A stretch of 64,000 nt of DNA. It comes from Saccopteryx bilineata. Lineage: Eukaryota > Chordata > Mammalia > Chiroptera > Emballonuridae. Where the stretch lies: NCBI RefSeq assembly GCF_036850765.1, contig NC_089495.1:27124875-27188874 (forward strand), in the 5' to 3' direction. Within the stretch, counting starts at the first letter, position 1. Each line of letters opens with the position of its first letter. A program made the position numbers and the translations under genes. The notes beneath the pieces were generated by a model. The model was given only the letters and a program-made list of their open reading frames with translations. It had not been told where the DNA came from and did not search any database. Below are positions 44,601 to 56,695 of this stretch, one piece after another.

Positions 44601-45295
44601 GAAGCATGTGGTGCTTTCTCACTGTGCCTTTAATAGTTTTGCTCTGTACCCATATCATGTTATCATGCTGCAACATCAGACATCTACTTTGGTCCACGAA
44701 CATTTATTACTCAATATTCATGAGATAATGATCTCACATTAACACCTAGTGAAACAAAGTGTGAGATGATACTTACATAGTATTAGATCATCAAAAAATT
44801 TCAGGGAACTTAAAGAATCACTATATTCCTTTCACAGATGTTTGAATACCTCCAGCAACAGGTAACTCACTACCTGAAGCACCTTGAGGAGATGTCAGTT
44901 TCTGAAGAGTACAGAGACCGGCATATAGCATGCCTGAAGGTGGAAGAAATCAGGCTTGACCTTTCCAAGGCAGAGAGGTGAAACTGAGATTGCCACACAC
45001 AGTCTGTTTGAAGTTTTCTGTTATTCTTGTTTGTATTTTGTTTTGGCTTAGCTTCTGTGGTTGGAATCCCCCCCCACTACAACTTTATAAGCTTATGCAT
45101 TTGATATTTACATTTATTATATGTGCATGGTTCAAAAACACCTATCCTTAGGTTAATAAATATAGTCCTTGACCAGTGACTACTCTAGGGAACTTAGCAT
45201 AAAACAAAAAGCCTCTCACATTTCTCAGATGAAGTCACCTAGAAATCCTCCCAAAATGTTGACAATAAATTATTTCATGAACCAAATTTATAAAA
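41700..45295. other. Unassigned intergenic sequence
   Basis: About 3.6 kb without a recognised gene or RNA. A pyrimidine-rich run lies at 42000-42062. Open frames at 42026-42346 (+), 43473-43670 (-), 43623-43871 (+), 44105-44317 (-) and 44183-44434 (+) match nothing I recognise. A block at 44825-44895 ('ctccagcaacaggtaactca') resembles an old dispersed mammalian repeat. Confidence 0.4.
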
Positions 45296-45299
45296 CAAA

Positions 45300-46655
45300 T
45301 AAGAAAATAATCTACTATAAGTGAGAGAGAAAGCTATTGAAATTAAAGAATTCTTAAGGAAGGAGAGGTATACTGTACATTTGCTGTTGAATCTGAAAAG
45401 TTGAGTATGTATGTTAAAAATGTAAGGGTACTTACTAAAAGATAAAAAGAATATTAATGCTGAATCAGTAGTGGTTAGTTAGAAAAATAAATAAAATATA
45501 GAAGATTTTAAAAAGGAAGAGAAACAGGAAGCACCAAAGGGCAAGAAATAGCACCAAAAAAGATGAAAAAGATAAGTCCATGTATAACAAAAATTAGTAT
45601 TGGAAATTACAGTTCTAGGAAGATGGATTATGCCTTTTCTCTATTTCTCCCATTAGGTACAATTAAAAACTTGGATGTTATAAATAAAATAAACATAAGA
45701 TGTCTCAGAAAAAGAGAGACAATAGCTCAGCTGAGGATCTCAGAACACGAGGAATGGCACAGTGATAATTTCCCTGAGTTTTTTTTTTTTTTGCTTTATA
45801 TAATCCACACTTATAGTTGAAGCAGATAAAAATCCAAAAACATCAACAAGGGCAAAAAACAAAGAATGCTGAAAAGCCTGCATTTTTTTACTCAGTGGAC
45901 AAAGAAAGGAGAATCTAGAAAAACCGAAAATTTTTAGACCATAATCACTCTACTACAGAGAAACATCACAGAAAAACACTATGATTAAACTTCTACTCAC
46001 ATCAGAAAAATTTAAAAGCAGAGCCTAGAGTTGTACCCTCATGATACTGTAGGAAGTGTTTCAATACCCCTGCTAAGATGATGTGAGAGCTAACCAAATT
46101 GGAGCTGGACCTATCAATCATTTTAATCAGTAACAAGCTCCTACCAAGGAAACAGAAGACACTACATCAGAAGTCTGGATTCCACTACTCACCCAGCACT
46201 AACAAGGTACCTCAATCCCTTTCTTTGGAGTAGCAGCAGAGAATCTCTAGTGAAGACTCAGGTCTTTTACAATTGCCCAAAGGAGGCTCCTCTACCCTCA
46301 GCTGTCAATGGATAGTGAGTTAGAACCATAGACTTTTAACCCACCTGGTAGTAATAAGGCAGTGTCCCCCACCATTTTGCCTGCCAAAGCAATGTCAGAC
46401 AAAGCCAGCTAAAACTTAAAGTTTAAATAAGAGGCAGAATCTTCTTACATAATATGATAATGTTCCAGTTTCAGTAGAAATCATTCACCATACCACAAAA
46501 CCACACACACACACAAACACACCTCAAAAAGAATTTTAAAAAAGAAAGCCAATGTATGTCAACACCGAGATAACAGAGATAGAATTATCTGACAAAGATT
46601 TTAAGCAGTTATCATAAAAATGTTTAAATAAACAATTGTAAAAAGAATTATGAAA
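45300..46655 (+). repeat. Old L1M 5' region, sense
   Basis: The text fits the long L1M leader into ORF1. The best hallmark is at 46560-46640: 'agaattatctgacaaagatt' then 'taagcagttatcataaaaat', the familiar L1M segment before ORF1. A short (CA)n lies at 46502-46522. Frames are absent. Confidence 0.72.
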
Positions 46656-46669
46656 AAATGAAGACATGG

Positions 46670-47160
46670 TCCACTGAACTGTTGAAATTGAGCCCCTTAC
46701 TTATACAGTCTCACCTCCTCTCCTTTATGTTCTGCCTTGCCATTATCAACCAAGTAACCATGTCAAAATCAGAGAAGCATCTATTGTTTCTTCTTCCACC
46801 CTCAAACATCCAGTCAGCCACCAGGACTTTTGTACTTTGACCATACACACCTCAGGGTTTGTTCCTCTGATCGATCCCCACTGTTCACTTGGATTATCAC
46901 AACGTCTTTAGAACTAGTCTTCTTGTCTTTTATCTCCAACACCCCCATCATCACACTGGCATCCAAGAGGTCTTTCTATCCTCAAATTTGGAACACCTCA
47001 CATTTCAAAAACTGAATAGCTATTTATTTCTCTGTGTGCAATATAACTTAAAATTTTATCTTATTGTTTTTCGGGAAACTTTGGGATTTCTTTTCAATGT
47101 ACCAATTATCATAAATTTCTCTTATTATTAGGTATCATATTATTTTATACTTCTTAGAAA
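46670..47160 (+). repeat. L2 ORF2-like relic, sense
   Basis: 'catccagtcagccaccagga', 'tcacttggattatcacaacg' and 'ccaagaggtctttctatcc' resemble the late ORF2 and following part of L2 (ATCCAGTCAGCCACCAGGTC ... CACCTGGACTATTGCAATAG). Heavily decayed. It separates two L1M pieces. Confidence 0.5.
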
Positions 47161-47735
47161 GACTTTTAAAAGTTTAGACAGAACAATGATGGAGTATTTT
47201 GTGATTTATATTCATTTATATACTTCTGCAGAACCTTGAAGGAGGTTTGAAAAAACTGTTTGAACCTTTTGTGAGACTAACTTGAATTGCTCTTTTGGAA
47301 AACTCCATCAGATTAATTTATTTCTTCAAAAGGTGGAATATATCTGAATTATAACTATCTCTTCATTTTGCCCTCCTAATTTCTCATGTTGGACAGTTAG
47401 AAGTCAACAATGATGTGAAATTAATAGTGTATATTTTAACAAGTTAGGAAGACAAGGTTATCTGTTCAATCATTCTCATCTCAAATGACTTTATTAAATA
47501 GCTTCTTGCGGGCATTGCAGTGCCAGGTACATTGCAAAATAAGTTAGTCATTCATGACCTGATCATATCCTAGAATCAGCTGATAGGTATCTGTTCGGTA
47601 GCATGGAAACAGGATGGGTCTGAAAACAGCTCTGCCCTAAAATTTGGATCGAAGCAGTGTTTACCACTACCACTTTGTACTTTCGGTCTATTGATTCACT
47701 CATTAAATACTTCCAAACATCTTGAGTCAAAACAA
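47161..47735. other. Unassigned sequence
   Basis: No gene or clear repeat recognised. Confidence 0.4.
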
Positions 47736-47739
47736 AAGA

Positions 47740-48680
47740 GTTATGAAAAAATGAAAAAAAAGTTAAAAATTCTCAGCAAAAAAAGAGCAGATATAAAGAA
47801 AAAACAAAAGAAAACTTTAAAACTGAAAAATAGGGTACCCAAAATAAAATGAATGGGCTCAACAACAAAATGTAGTAGACAGAGAAAAGAACCAATGAAC
47901 TAAAACAGAGAGTGATAAAAATTACCTAACCAGGTCCACAGAGAACAAATGGATTGAGTAAGTAAATAACCTGAGAAACCTGGTACTACAAAAATATTTA
48001 TCATTCATGCCATTTGAGTCTTGGGAAGATAGGAGAAAAAAGGCAGGGCTAAAAAAGAACTCAACATACAAAACTTGCCACATTTAGCAAGAGACATAAA
48101 CCATTGATTAAAGAAGCTAAGCAAACTTAAACAGGATAAAACCAAATAAACGCATGCTGTGACACATCTTAAGAAAAAGAAAATAATTGGCAACCCAGAT
48201 TTCTATACCTAGACAAAATGTCCTTTAGAAGTGAAGGGATACTCAAGATATTCTCAGACAAAGAAAACAGTTGTGACCTGTAAACCTCCACTTAAGGAAT
48301 GGATAAAAAGAAATGAAGTGATATAGAAGGAAACATTGCAACATCAGGAGGAAGGAAAGCCACAGTAAACAAAAATATAAGTAAATGCAAAAAAAGGCTT
48401 TTTCCTCCTAGTGAGTATTCAAAATATGTTTGAATATAGAAACCCAAATTATAACACTGCCTGATATGGATCTAAATGAACACAGAAACAATATTTCAGA
48501 TGATCAAAGGTTAGAGATATAAAGTGAGGCATGATTTTTCTATTTCACTCAAATTGGTAAAATGTTGACATTAATACACTATAATTTAAGCATTAAAAAT
48601 GTAATATCCAGAGCAATCACTAAAATATTATAAGATAGATATACTCAAAAACACTTAGATGAAAAAAATTGAAATTCTAA
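47740..48680 (+). repeat. Old L1M ORF1-region relic, sense
   Basis: 'ggctcaacaacaaaatgtag' to 'aggataaaaccaaataaacg', 'aacccagatttctatacct' and 'agtgaagggatactcaagat' follow the L1M ORF1 region and its end. It may be the continuation of 45300-46655. Frames are destroyed. Confidence 0.65.
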
Positions 48681-48749
48681 AGAATTGTTTAAGTACCACA
48701 AGACATAAAATTCACTTTGGCAATCTTTGTCTTTAAGGGTTGTGTTTAC

Positions 48750-50420
48750 ACTACTTAAAAGGAATATTGATGTTTTGGGGCTTAAGTCTGCTATTTTATT
48801 TTTTATTTTGTGATTGTTCTCTGTTTTTCCTTTCTGTTTCCTTTTTGCTATTTTTCTATGACTTATTTGAGTATTCTTAGAATTACTCTTTAATTTATCT
48901 ATACTGCTTCTGAGTACATCTTTATGTATAGCTTTTTAGTGATTAGGTATTACATTATACAGTATATACATGACTTATCAGAGATTACTGATGTTGACCT
49001 TTACCAATTTGAGTGAAGTGGAGAAACTATACCTCAATTTACCTTTCTCATTTAATAATAAAATTAACTTAAATATACTGCTCACAAAAATTAGGGAATA
49101 TTTCAAAAATGAATATGAAGCAATAAAATATCCCCTTATTTTTGTGAGCTGTATATTTTATCTGTGTTCATGTAGATCCACATCAGACAGTGCTACAATT
49201 TTCGCTCAAACAATCTAACATAATTTAAGATACTCAATATGAGAAGGGAAAGCTATTTTATTTATATATTTTCAATAATACCACTGTGGTGGTGAAAAAA
49301 TTTTTAATCTTTCTAAGTTTATTTTTTCTTGGTGTTTTCTTTTTCTGTCATTTTCTTTCTGTTTAGAGGACTTCCTCTAGTTATGCTTTTTAGAGAAGTC
49401 TACTGGCAATGACCCTCTTAGTTTGTCCCTCATCTGAGAATATCTTGATCTTCATTCTTAAAGAATATTTTCACTGTATGAAGAATTTGGCTGTGAAATG
49501 TCTCATTCAAACATGTTGCGTCACTTCCTCCTGGCCTCAGTGTTCTCTGATGAGAAATCTTCTGTCAAATTGTTATTGCTCCTTTCTCACTGCTCTCAAG
49601 ATTTCTTCTTTGTCCAGTTTTCAGGATCTTGGTTATACCGTGTATTGGTGTGAATTTCTTTGAATTTGTCATGTTAGGATCCTTTCAGCTTCTCAAATCT
49701 AAGGTGTCTGACTTTTGCCAGATTTGGAAGCTTTCAGGCATTATCTTCAATTACTTTTTCTCCCTCACTTTTTCCTCTCCTTCTAGGATTCCAGTGACAC
49801 ATCTTTAATTGTAATCCCACAAATTGCTAAAGCCCCGTATTTTTTTAAAATATATTTTCTCTCCACTTTCCCTGATGGGTGATTTCTGTTGTTCTATTTA
49901 CATATTAAGTGACTTTTGCGTCCTCTTTTCCATTCTGCTTTTGAGCTAATACACTGAAACAAAAATTTTACTTACTGTGTATTTCAGTTCTTTTTTTTTT
50001 ATTTGGTTCTTTATATTTCTTATATTGCTTTGCTGAGACTTTCTACTTCTTTGCTTTGTTCTGGCTGTCCACTTTTTTTCATTTGTTTTAAGCATTTTTG
50101 TAATTAGTCATTGAAACATCTTTATGATGGCTACTTTGTCATTCTAAGATAATTCTAACCCTTTCATCTCCATGTTGACATCTATTGATTATCTTGTCTT
50201 TTTTCATTCAAGTTGAGATTTCCTGGTTCTTCTCATGATGAGTGATTTTCTACTGAAACCTGGATATTTTTATATTATGTTATGAAACTTTGGATGGTAT
50301 TTTTTTTTGTCTTGGATTTATTTATTTTTTTCTATGACACTACTGAGGCAAGGAAAGTGGGAGGAAGACATTGCATTATTGACGCCAATTCAGGTACAAG
50401 TCTACAGTCCTCACAAGACA
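48750..50420 (-). repeat. Old L1M 5'/ORF1 region, antisense
   Basis: The plus strand follows the reverse complement of an L1M leader: 'tctgatgagaaatcttctgt', 'caagatttcttctttgtcca', 'tttcaggcattatcttcaat', 'ctccttctaggattccagtg', 'attctgcttttgagctaata' and 'gtcattctaagataattcta'. This order is characteristic of L1M4/L1MD-type elements. A small MITE is nested at 49076-49153. The frame 49409-49663 (+) is meaningless. Confidence 0.75.
49076..49153. mobile_element. Tc1/mariner-like MITE, 78 bp, TA duplication
   Basis: The two ends are near-perfect inverted repeats of about 28 bp: 'tactgctcacaaaaattagg' on the left and the complement of 'cccttatttttgtgagctgta' on the right. TA dinucleotides flank both sides (49074-49075 and 49154-49155), the usual mariner target. 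Almost the whole element is hairpin with a short loop around 49110-49120. No coding capacity. Confidence 0.88.
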
Positions 50421-50877
50421 GTCATTGACAGAGTTGGGGGTGGGAGCTTCTCATGATTGCTGGACAGGGACAGAAATTTCAGATCTTCAGCCGGCTTTCC
50501 CTGATAGTTCCATGGCTGGGACATAAGAAAATGCTTTATTATTGCTCCCCATGTAGTTTCCACTGATGCAACACTTGGGTGGCTTTGTCACTGCTAGACA
50601 GTAATAAAAGTCCTGACTCTCCACTAAGATTTTTCTTATATCATCCCAGCAGAAAATGAGTGGGGCTCCTCGTTATGGCTGTGTGAGTGGGTAACAATGT
50701 CCCGGATCTTCACTTGGTCTCACCTTCTGGCTCAACCTTCTCTGACACCACAGTGCCATGGGGCTGGGTGCCTCATTTCAGCTGGGTGAGGGTAGAAGTC
50801 GAGGTTTCTGATCTGACTACTGCAGACTTGGGTGAGATGAAGTGTTTTCTGGGATATTTGGCTGAAGAGGAGTGTCT
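50421..50877. other. Unassigned sequence
   Basis: No gene recognised; it may include more of the antisense L1M. An open frame at 50687-50899 (+) runs into the SINE and is not credible. Confidence 0.4.
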
Positions 50878-50894
50878 AAAATTTCTCTGTACTG

Positions 50895-51076
50895 CCTGAC
50901 CTGTGGTGACGCAGTGGATAAAGCGTCGACCTGGAAATGCTGAGGTCGCTGGTTCGAAACCCTGGGCTTGCCTGGTCAAGGCACATATGGGAGTTGATGC
51001 TTCCAGCTCCTCCCCCCTTCTCTCTCTCTGTCTCTCCCTCTCCTCTCTAAAATGAATACTAAAAAAAAATATCTAT
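50895..51076 (+). mobile_element. tRNA-derived bat SINE, 'B-type', sense, complete
   Basis: The head 'cctgacctgtggtgacgcag' with B box 'ctggttcgaaaccctgg', then 'gcacatatgggagttgatgc', a CT-rich stretch and an A-rich tail make up the whole 182-bp unit. Exact 17-bp duplications 'aaaatttctctgtactg' lie at 50878-50894 and 51077-51093. It is the reference copy for the B-type in this window. Confidence 0.95.
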
Positions 51077-51093
51077 AAAATTTCTCTGTACTG

Positions 51094-51925
51094 TTATGCT
51101 CCTCTTCCTGATCCTTTGGCTACACAGTGCAGAGTTGTTTTTGTTTTTGCTTCAATTTCTGTTTTTGTCTGTGCCCGTTTTCAAGTCACTGCTTCCAGTT
51201 TGGGATATAAGAGGCAAACTGGAACCCTAGAGAATGCATCATGTATGTTTCCTCAGGTGAGGTCCCTAGCCACTCTGCCTTCTTCTTTTCAATCTATCAG
51301 AGTCTTCTTAGGTTTGTTTTACACATAATGTTCAACACGTTTAGTTGTACTTGGGAGAGGGAAAGGTAAAAGCAGATCTACTCCACCTTCCTCAAAGTGG
51401 AACTTCTCTGGCTTTTTTTTTTTGAAGCCTTCTTGTTCCCCGAAGTAAAATATATTATAGTCAAAAGAACTTAACATTTGTATGGCATCTTGATATTTTT
51501 CCATAGTCTGTTTTACTAAACTTGGATTATTGTTTTCTTATGTTTTTATTATAACATTTTTAGTCCAAAGAGCAATACACAAATGTATTTCAAGAAAGAA
51601 AAAAATTTAATTGTGTTTTCTTTATCATATATCATCAATATTACATATTGACAACTTCCCTCCCCCCTCTGAGCAGCAGACTTTATTCCTTTTATTATCA
51701 TCTGGTTTTTAATGTAATTTTAAATACATGTTCTTATTGTTCTTAGCATTTTTAAAGGTTTGCATAATTTTAATCTTATCTACTATGATTCTTAATTTTT
51801 AAAAATAATTTCCCATTTTGCATTACCATTTATTTTGCATCCATATGTGATGTCAGATAATGTTTTAAAACATGACTATAATATAGTTAATTTTAAAATG
51901 ATACAGAAACAAGTTTCAGTTATTT
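51094..51925. other. Unassigned AT-rich sequence
   Basis: No gene seen. Parts of 51540-51900 look like old L1 but cannot be placed. Confidence 0.4.
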
Positions 51926-51929
51926 ATTT

Positions 51930-52290
51930 ATAAGCCATACTTATCCACAAAACATGCTGACTATACAAATAAAGAAAAATAAAACAGATGTGGTCTCTAC
52001 CTTCATGGATTTTGCAATCTGGGGGGGAGAGAGAGAAAGAGAGAGAGAGAGAGAGAAAACAAACAAGTAAGCAAACAAGAATGCACAGTGATTTTATATT
52101 ATGGTAAATTCTATAAATGACTTTAAAACACAGACTAGAGGCGAATAACAGGACAAAACAACTAGGCGGGTCATCAGGGAAGCCTGCTCTGCAGAGGTAG
52201 TATACGAGTTAAGATCCAAAGGAACAGAGTTTAGATGTCAGCATTATGCGTAAAGAAATAAAGAGTATTCTAGGCACTGAAGGGCAACAG
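51930..52290 (-). repeat. L2-like relic, antisense, with (GA)n
   Basis: 'ggtctctaccttcatggatt', 'gtcatcagggaagcctgctc', 'tattctaggcactgaagggc' and 'aacagcaaaaacagagtgg' follow, in reverse, the late ORF2 to 3' part of L2. A (GA)n run lies at 52028-52056. Confidence 0.55.
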
Positions 52291-52680
52291 CAAAAACAGA
52301 GTGGCTCACTAACTGAGACGGGAGGCACAGTGCATTCCCACCAATTCTGCAGCTCTCTCCCAGAGATCATTTTCAGTTTGGCTTTCTTCAATTTTTCAAA
52401 ATACTGCTCCTGCCTGCCATCTGCTCAGGCAGAAGGTGGTCCGGCCTCAGGGACATCGACTCTGCCAGCTTCCCTGATGCTGCAGCAGCCTCCGGTCACT
52501 GGTGGACTACCCATCTCATCTGAATTCAGAAATCTCAGAGCAATAGCTTAGTCCAAGTTATCCAATCTCCACACAAGCCACAAGGAAAGAAACTAAATTA
52601 AAAGGAAGGTTTGCATGGCACAGCTGTAGTCTAGGAATAGAAGGCCAAAGTTCTAGTCCTGCTTCTGCCATGCCTCACTT
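52291..52680. other. Unassigned sequence
   Basis: No recognised gene. The open frame 52246-52551 (+), 101 codons, starts inside an old repeat and has no known relative. A MIR-like block ('aaagttctagtcctgcttct') sits at 52645-52675. Confidence 0.4.
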
Positions 52681-52766
52681 TTTTTCCTTTTCTTTTCTTT
52701 CCTTTCCTTTCATTTCTTTTCTTTTTTCTTTCCCTTCCCTTCCTTTCCTTTCCCTTCCCTTTCTTT
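52679..52766. repeat. Pyrimidine (TTTC/TTCC)n simple repeat
   Basis: An almost pure T/C tract of about 88 bp. Confidence 0.93.
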
Positions 52767-53070
52767 CTCTCTATTTTTGTAGGTATGGTCTGTTGCCTTT
52801 ACTTGAAAATATTCTTTTCTCTCCAGGAGGGTAAAATCTTACAGGTGGGAAAGATGTCAGAGATTTGGTTGTACAGCTCTCTTACCAGCACAGCCAGGTC
52901 TATGCCGATTTCCAGCCTCTTCCACATCCAGTGATCTACTCCACCTCACAACTATTTACACATAAAACCTGCCTGGTCCTAGCTCCCAGGAATTTAAACT
53001 ACAGTGAATGCTAGGTAATCAGTTTATGTATATTTGTACAGCATTTGTAAATATATAATTGGTACACATT
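52767..53070. other. Unassigned sequence
   Basis: No gene or clear repeat recognised. Confidence 0.4.
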
Positions 53071-53072
53071 TT

Positions 53073-53437
53073 TTCCCCCATTTTTCCAAAGTTAGAAGTG
53101 AGGAGGCAGTCAGCCAGACTCCCGCATGCTCCCCACCGGGATTCACCTGGCATACCTACCATGGGGCGATGCTCTGCCCATCTGGAACATCGCTCCGCTG
53201 TGGCTGGAGCCATTCCAGTGCCTGAGGCAGAAACCATGGAACCATCCCCAGTGCCCAGGCCAACCTCGCTCCAATGGAGCCCTGACTGTGGGAGGGGAAG
53301 AGAGAGACAGAGAGGAAAGAGAGGGAGAAGGGTGGAGAAGCAGATGGGCGCTTCTCCTGTGTGACCTGACCAGGAAACAAACCCTGGACTTCCACACGCC
53401 AGGCTGACACTCTACTACTGAGCCAACCAGCCAGGGC
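53073..53437 (-). mobile_element. tRNA-derived bat SINE, 'A-type', antisense
   Basis: The tRNA-like head lies at the right ('gagccaaccagccagggc'), the GC-rich second half at the left ('cagactcccgcatgctcccc'), with a T-rich end. Similar flanks 'tacacattttttc' and 'acacactttttaa' are a plausible duplication. Frames on both strands (up to 101 codons) are SINE artefacts. Confidence 0.9.
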
Positions 53438-53618
53438 TATACACACTTTTTAAAATGCAAATATAAAATGATTGCATAAGGGATTTGATTTCCTTAGAAG
53501 AACAGCTATGCATCTCTCAGGAAGTGGTAGTTTTTCTATCTCACTGTGCATTCCTTCTTCTGTGGAAGGCAGAGGTAGTTAACTAGCAATTGCCTTAGGA
53601 AAATGAGATTCATTAAGC

Positions 53619-54112
53619 CAGTGGTGAGATTCAGCCAGTTCAATACCTAATTTTTTGTTGAGTTTGGTGAACTGGTTGTTAAAATAGCACTTGTAATCAG
53701 GGTTCTCTCTAAAGTGGGCACCTGGGCAGCCGCCACCCAATGTGGAAATCACAAATTTCCATTCCTTATTCTTTTTTAATGTTCATCTGTGCAACAGCGT
53801 ATTCTAAGTGCCCATAGTAATGTTTGTTCCATCCATAGATGATAAAAAAGTTGCAAATAAGGGTGCTAATCAAGAAACAATATGGAAATATCTAAACAGT
53901 TTTATTGTTTTTTGGTCAGATATTATTTATTATTTTTTCATTAATATTTTAAAAGTCTTATAATCTAGTTTTGTGTACCTCTTTTACTGTTCTTATTTAA
54001 GTATCAAATGCATGAAATAACAAACTACCTTTTGGTATATCATTTTTTTTATACTTAAAACAGTCAATTAGGGCAGAGAACCAGCTGTTAAATTATTTGA
54101 ATCCCACCTCTG
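53619..54112. mobile_element. Non-autonomous hAT DNA transposon, 494 bp, exact 8-bp duplication
   Basis: The ends 'cagtggtgagattcagccag' and 'tttgaatcccacctctg' are inverted repeats (CAGNGGTGNGATTCA). An exact 8-bp duplication 'cattaagc' flanks it (53611-53618 and 54113-54120). Subterminal 'agttcaatacctaatt' and 'gaaccagctgttaaattatt' match each other in reverse too. There is no transposase frame. Confidence 0.93.
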
Positions 54113-54120
54113 CATTAAGC

Positions 54121-55688
54121 TCAGATAATGCTGAACATCTTTCCAAAGAATAAGACTTGACAAGAGGCAAAAGAATGTGAGAGTTAAGTTTTTAAGTTAT
54201 CCAAACACTAACTGTCAGCCTCACAAGAAATTGATATACAACACAGAAATAAAAATGAATGATGACTTAACCAGGACATTATTAGAAAGGGCACTGAGAA
54301 TTTTAACGATGCCACTTATAAATTTTTCTTCTTTCCTGAATCAAAGCATAATCTATGTGTAAATAAATAAATTTAGCATGACTTCAGATACACATCATGT
54401 TTCTCATATTTTTTTAAATTTTTTGTCTTTGGCTAGAGTAATTTAAGTAAACAGAGTTTTACTCCATTGACATTTCCCATCTTATTCATCACCTAGTGAG
54501 TTCATCTGACCTGACAATCCCCATTCCAGCTCTCCCAGGACCAAAATCTTCCAATGTATCTTTTCTGTCAAACTTCAAGACAGTTGTCAGAAAAATTGAT
54601 GCCACGTTAAGTTAAATTTGAGAAATGTTGAATGAAACAAAGGTTCATGTACATTTTCTGAAGAGTTTATAACAAAATTCCTCATTTTTGCAAAATTATT
54701 TGTAGTAACAAAAAAATATGAATTTTGCTTCCACGAGGAAGTAAAAAGAAAAGGCTTGGATCCCTTGCTAACAATGAGAAAAACTTGGACCAACTACAAA
54801 ATTAAAACTTTTCTTGATCCCATCAGAGTACCTTGAATAACCCCCAGAGACAGGCCCTTCCAGGAGAGCGAGCTAGGTAGACTGACTAGCGTGAGCGCGA
54901 CAGCGCAGAACGAGGAGCTGGTCATTCCAGCCATTCTGGTGGCTCACTGGAAGGCTCTTTTTCATGAAATCTCATCAGCTACTCACAAGAAATACTGGTG
55001 GCAGGACCGGGGAACAGAGCAATCCTCCACACACCTGCTTTTTAAATGAAGATATGTAAGAGGGGATTAGGTGCCACTGTGAAAAAGGCACAGAGCCCTG
55101 GCACCCTGAATCTCCTACCGTGGACATTCATCTCATGTAAAACCAAAACCTTAAGCTCCTAAGGAAGGCTCATAAATGCTATTACCTGCAGGCTACACAT
55201 CAACACTTCGAGTGGCTAGAGGAAGAACAGAAGAAAGAACAAATCAGCCCTACTGCTAGTGGAAAAGCAAAAAAATAACATTGGGTCCTAGAATATATAT
55301 CAGTGTCATTGGAGGTGACTTACCACTGGGGAATGTAAGACATTTTCTTCTAGTCAGAATCTCCACAGATGCAAAGAGGCTTTGGTGTCATGGAGAGGAG
55401 AGACAGGAAGGATGAGAAAGCCCTTCGTTTGCAGTCCAGAAATGCTGGGTATGCACAAGACCAGAACCACCATCACCAGCCTGGCAAGGCACTGAGGAAT
55501 GAAAGCCGTAGTCTAGCAGTTCTCAAGAAGGGAAGGCACTTGGGGACACACCACCCTTTGTGCACGTGTAGACAGGTATGCAAGGCTGGAAGATAAGAAT
55601 AGAATGTAAATGCTGAGAAAAGTCTGCTCCTACGACAGCCCTCTCTCTAAACACAAGGGAACAGCAGATTAACACTCGAGTTTTCTTT
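54121..55688. other. Unassigned sequence, possibly L1M leader
   Basis: No gene recognised. A small CpG cluster lies at 54868-54925. Text around 55220-55270 ('aagaacaaatcagccctact') has the feel of an old L1 leader, but I cannot place it. Frames at 54177-54362 (+), 54587-54793 (-) and 55369-55596 (+) are unrecognised. Confidence 0.35.
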
Positions 55689-55689
55689 C

Positions 55690-56695
55690 TGTGTTTGTTT
55701 TTAGTAACAGCTTTATTGAGATATAGCTCAGACAGCATACAATTTATCAATTTAAAGTATTGATATAATTCAGTGATTTTTAGTACATTACAGAGTTGTA
55801 CAGCCATCACCACAATCAATTTTACATTTCTATCCCTCTAAAAAGAAACTTGGTATTGTTTCAGATATTATCCCCAAATGTCTCATTTCTCTCCAACCAC
55901 CACCATCCCAGCCCCAAGCTCTAAAACACTACTAATCTTCTTTCTTCTATCAATTTGTCTATTCTGAATATGTCATATGAATGAAACCATAAATCTGTAG
56001 CCTCTTGAGACTGACTTCTTTCACTTAGCATAGACTTTTAAGGTTCATCTATGTGGTAGCATGTATCAGTATTTCATTACTATTTGTGGCAGAATAATAT
56101 ACCACATTTTGTTTATCAGTTCATCAGTTGGTGAACATGTGAGTTGTATCCACTTTTGGACTATTATGAATAATGTTGCTATGAATATTCATGTACAACT
56201 ATTTATGTGGACATATGTTCTTTTCTGTGGGGGGTATGTACTTAGGAGTGGAGTTGCTGGGTCAAATAGTAATTCTGTGTTTAGCTTTTGAGGAGCTGTC
56301 AAACTGTTTTCCAAAGTGCCTGCATTATTTCCATCCCATCAACAATGTATAAGGCTTCTCATTTATTCACAAACTTGGCAAAACTTCCTGTCTTTTAGAT
56401 TTCAGCCATCTTAGTTGATGAAAAATGATATCTGATCATAGTTTTTCTTTCCATTTCCCTGATGATTAATAATGTTGAACATCTTTATGCATGCTATTGT
56501 CTGTTTATATTGTCTTCACTGAAAAAAGTATTTATGTAGATTTTTTACCCATTTTTAATAAAGTATTTTGCCTTTTTATTAGTGATTGTAGGAGTTTTTT
56601 GACATATTCTTTATTCAACTTCTTTATCAGATATATGGTTTGCAAACATTTTTACCAATCCAGTGGATTATCTCTTTACTGTTCTTTTTTTCTAG
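55690..56695 (-). repeat. Old L1M 3' end and ORF2, antisense
   Basis: 'taacagctttattgagatat', 'acagagttgtacagccatca', 'acttctttcacttagcatag' and 'ggtatgtacttaggagtgga' are, in order, the reverse complement of an L1M 3' UTR and the ORF2 C-terminal region. Frames are lost. Confidence 0.8.

Noticed and set aside
44770..44960. Old CR1/L3-like repeat fragment
   Set aside because: One block ('ctccagcaacaggtaactca') is suggestive, but a single block is not enough to assign a family.
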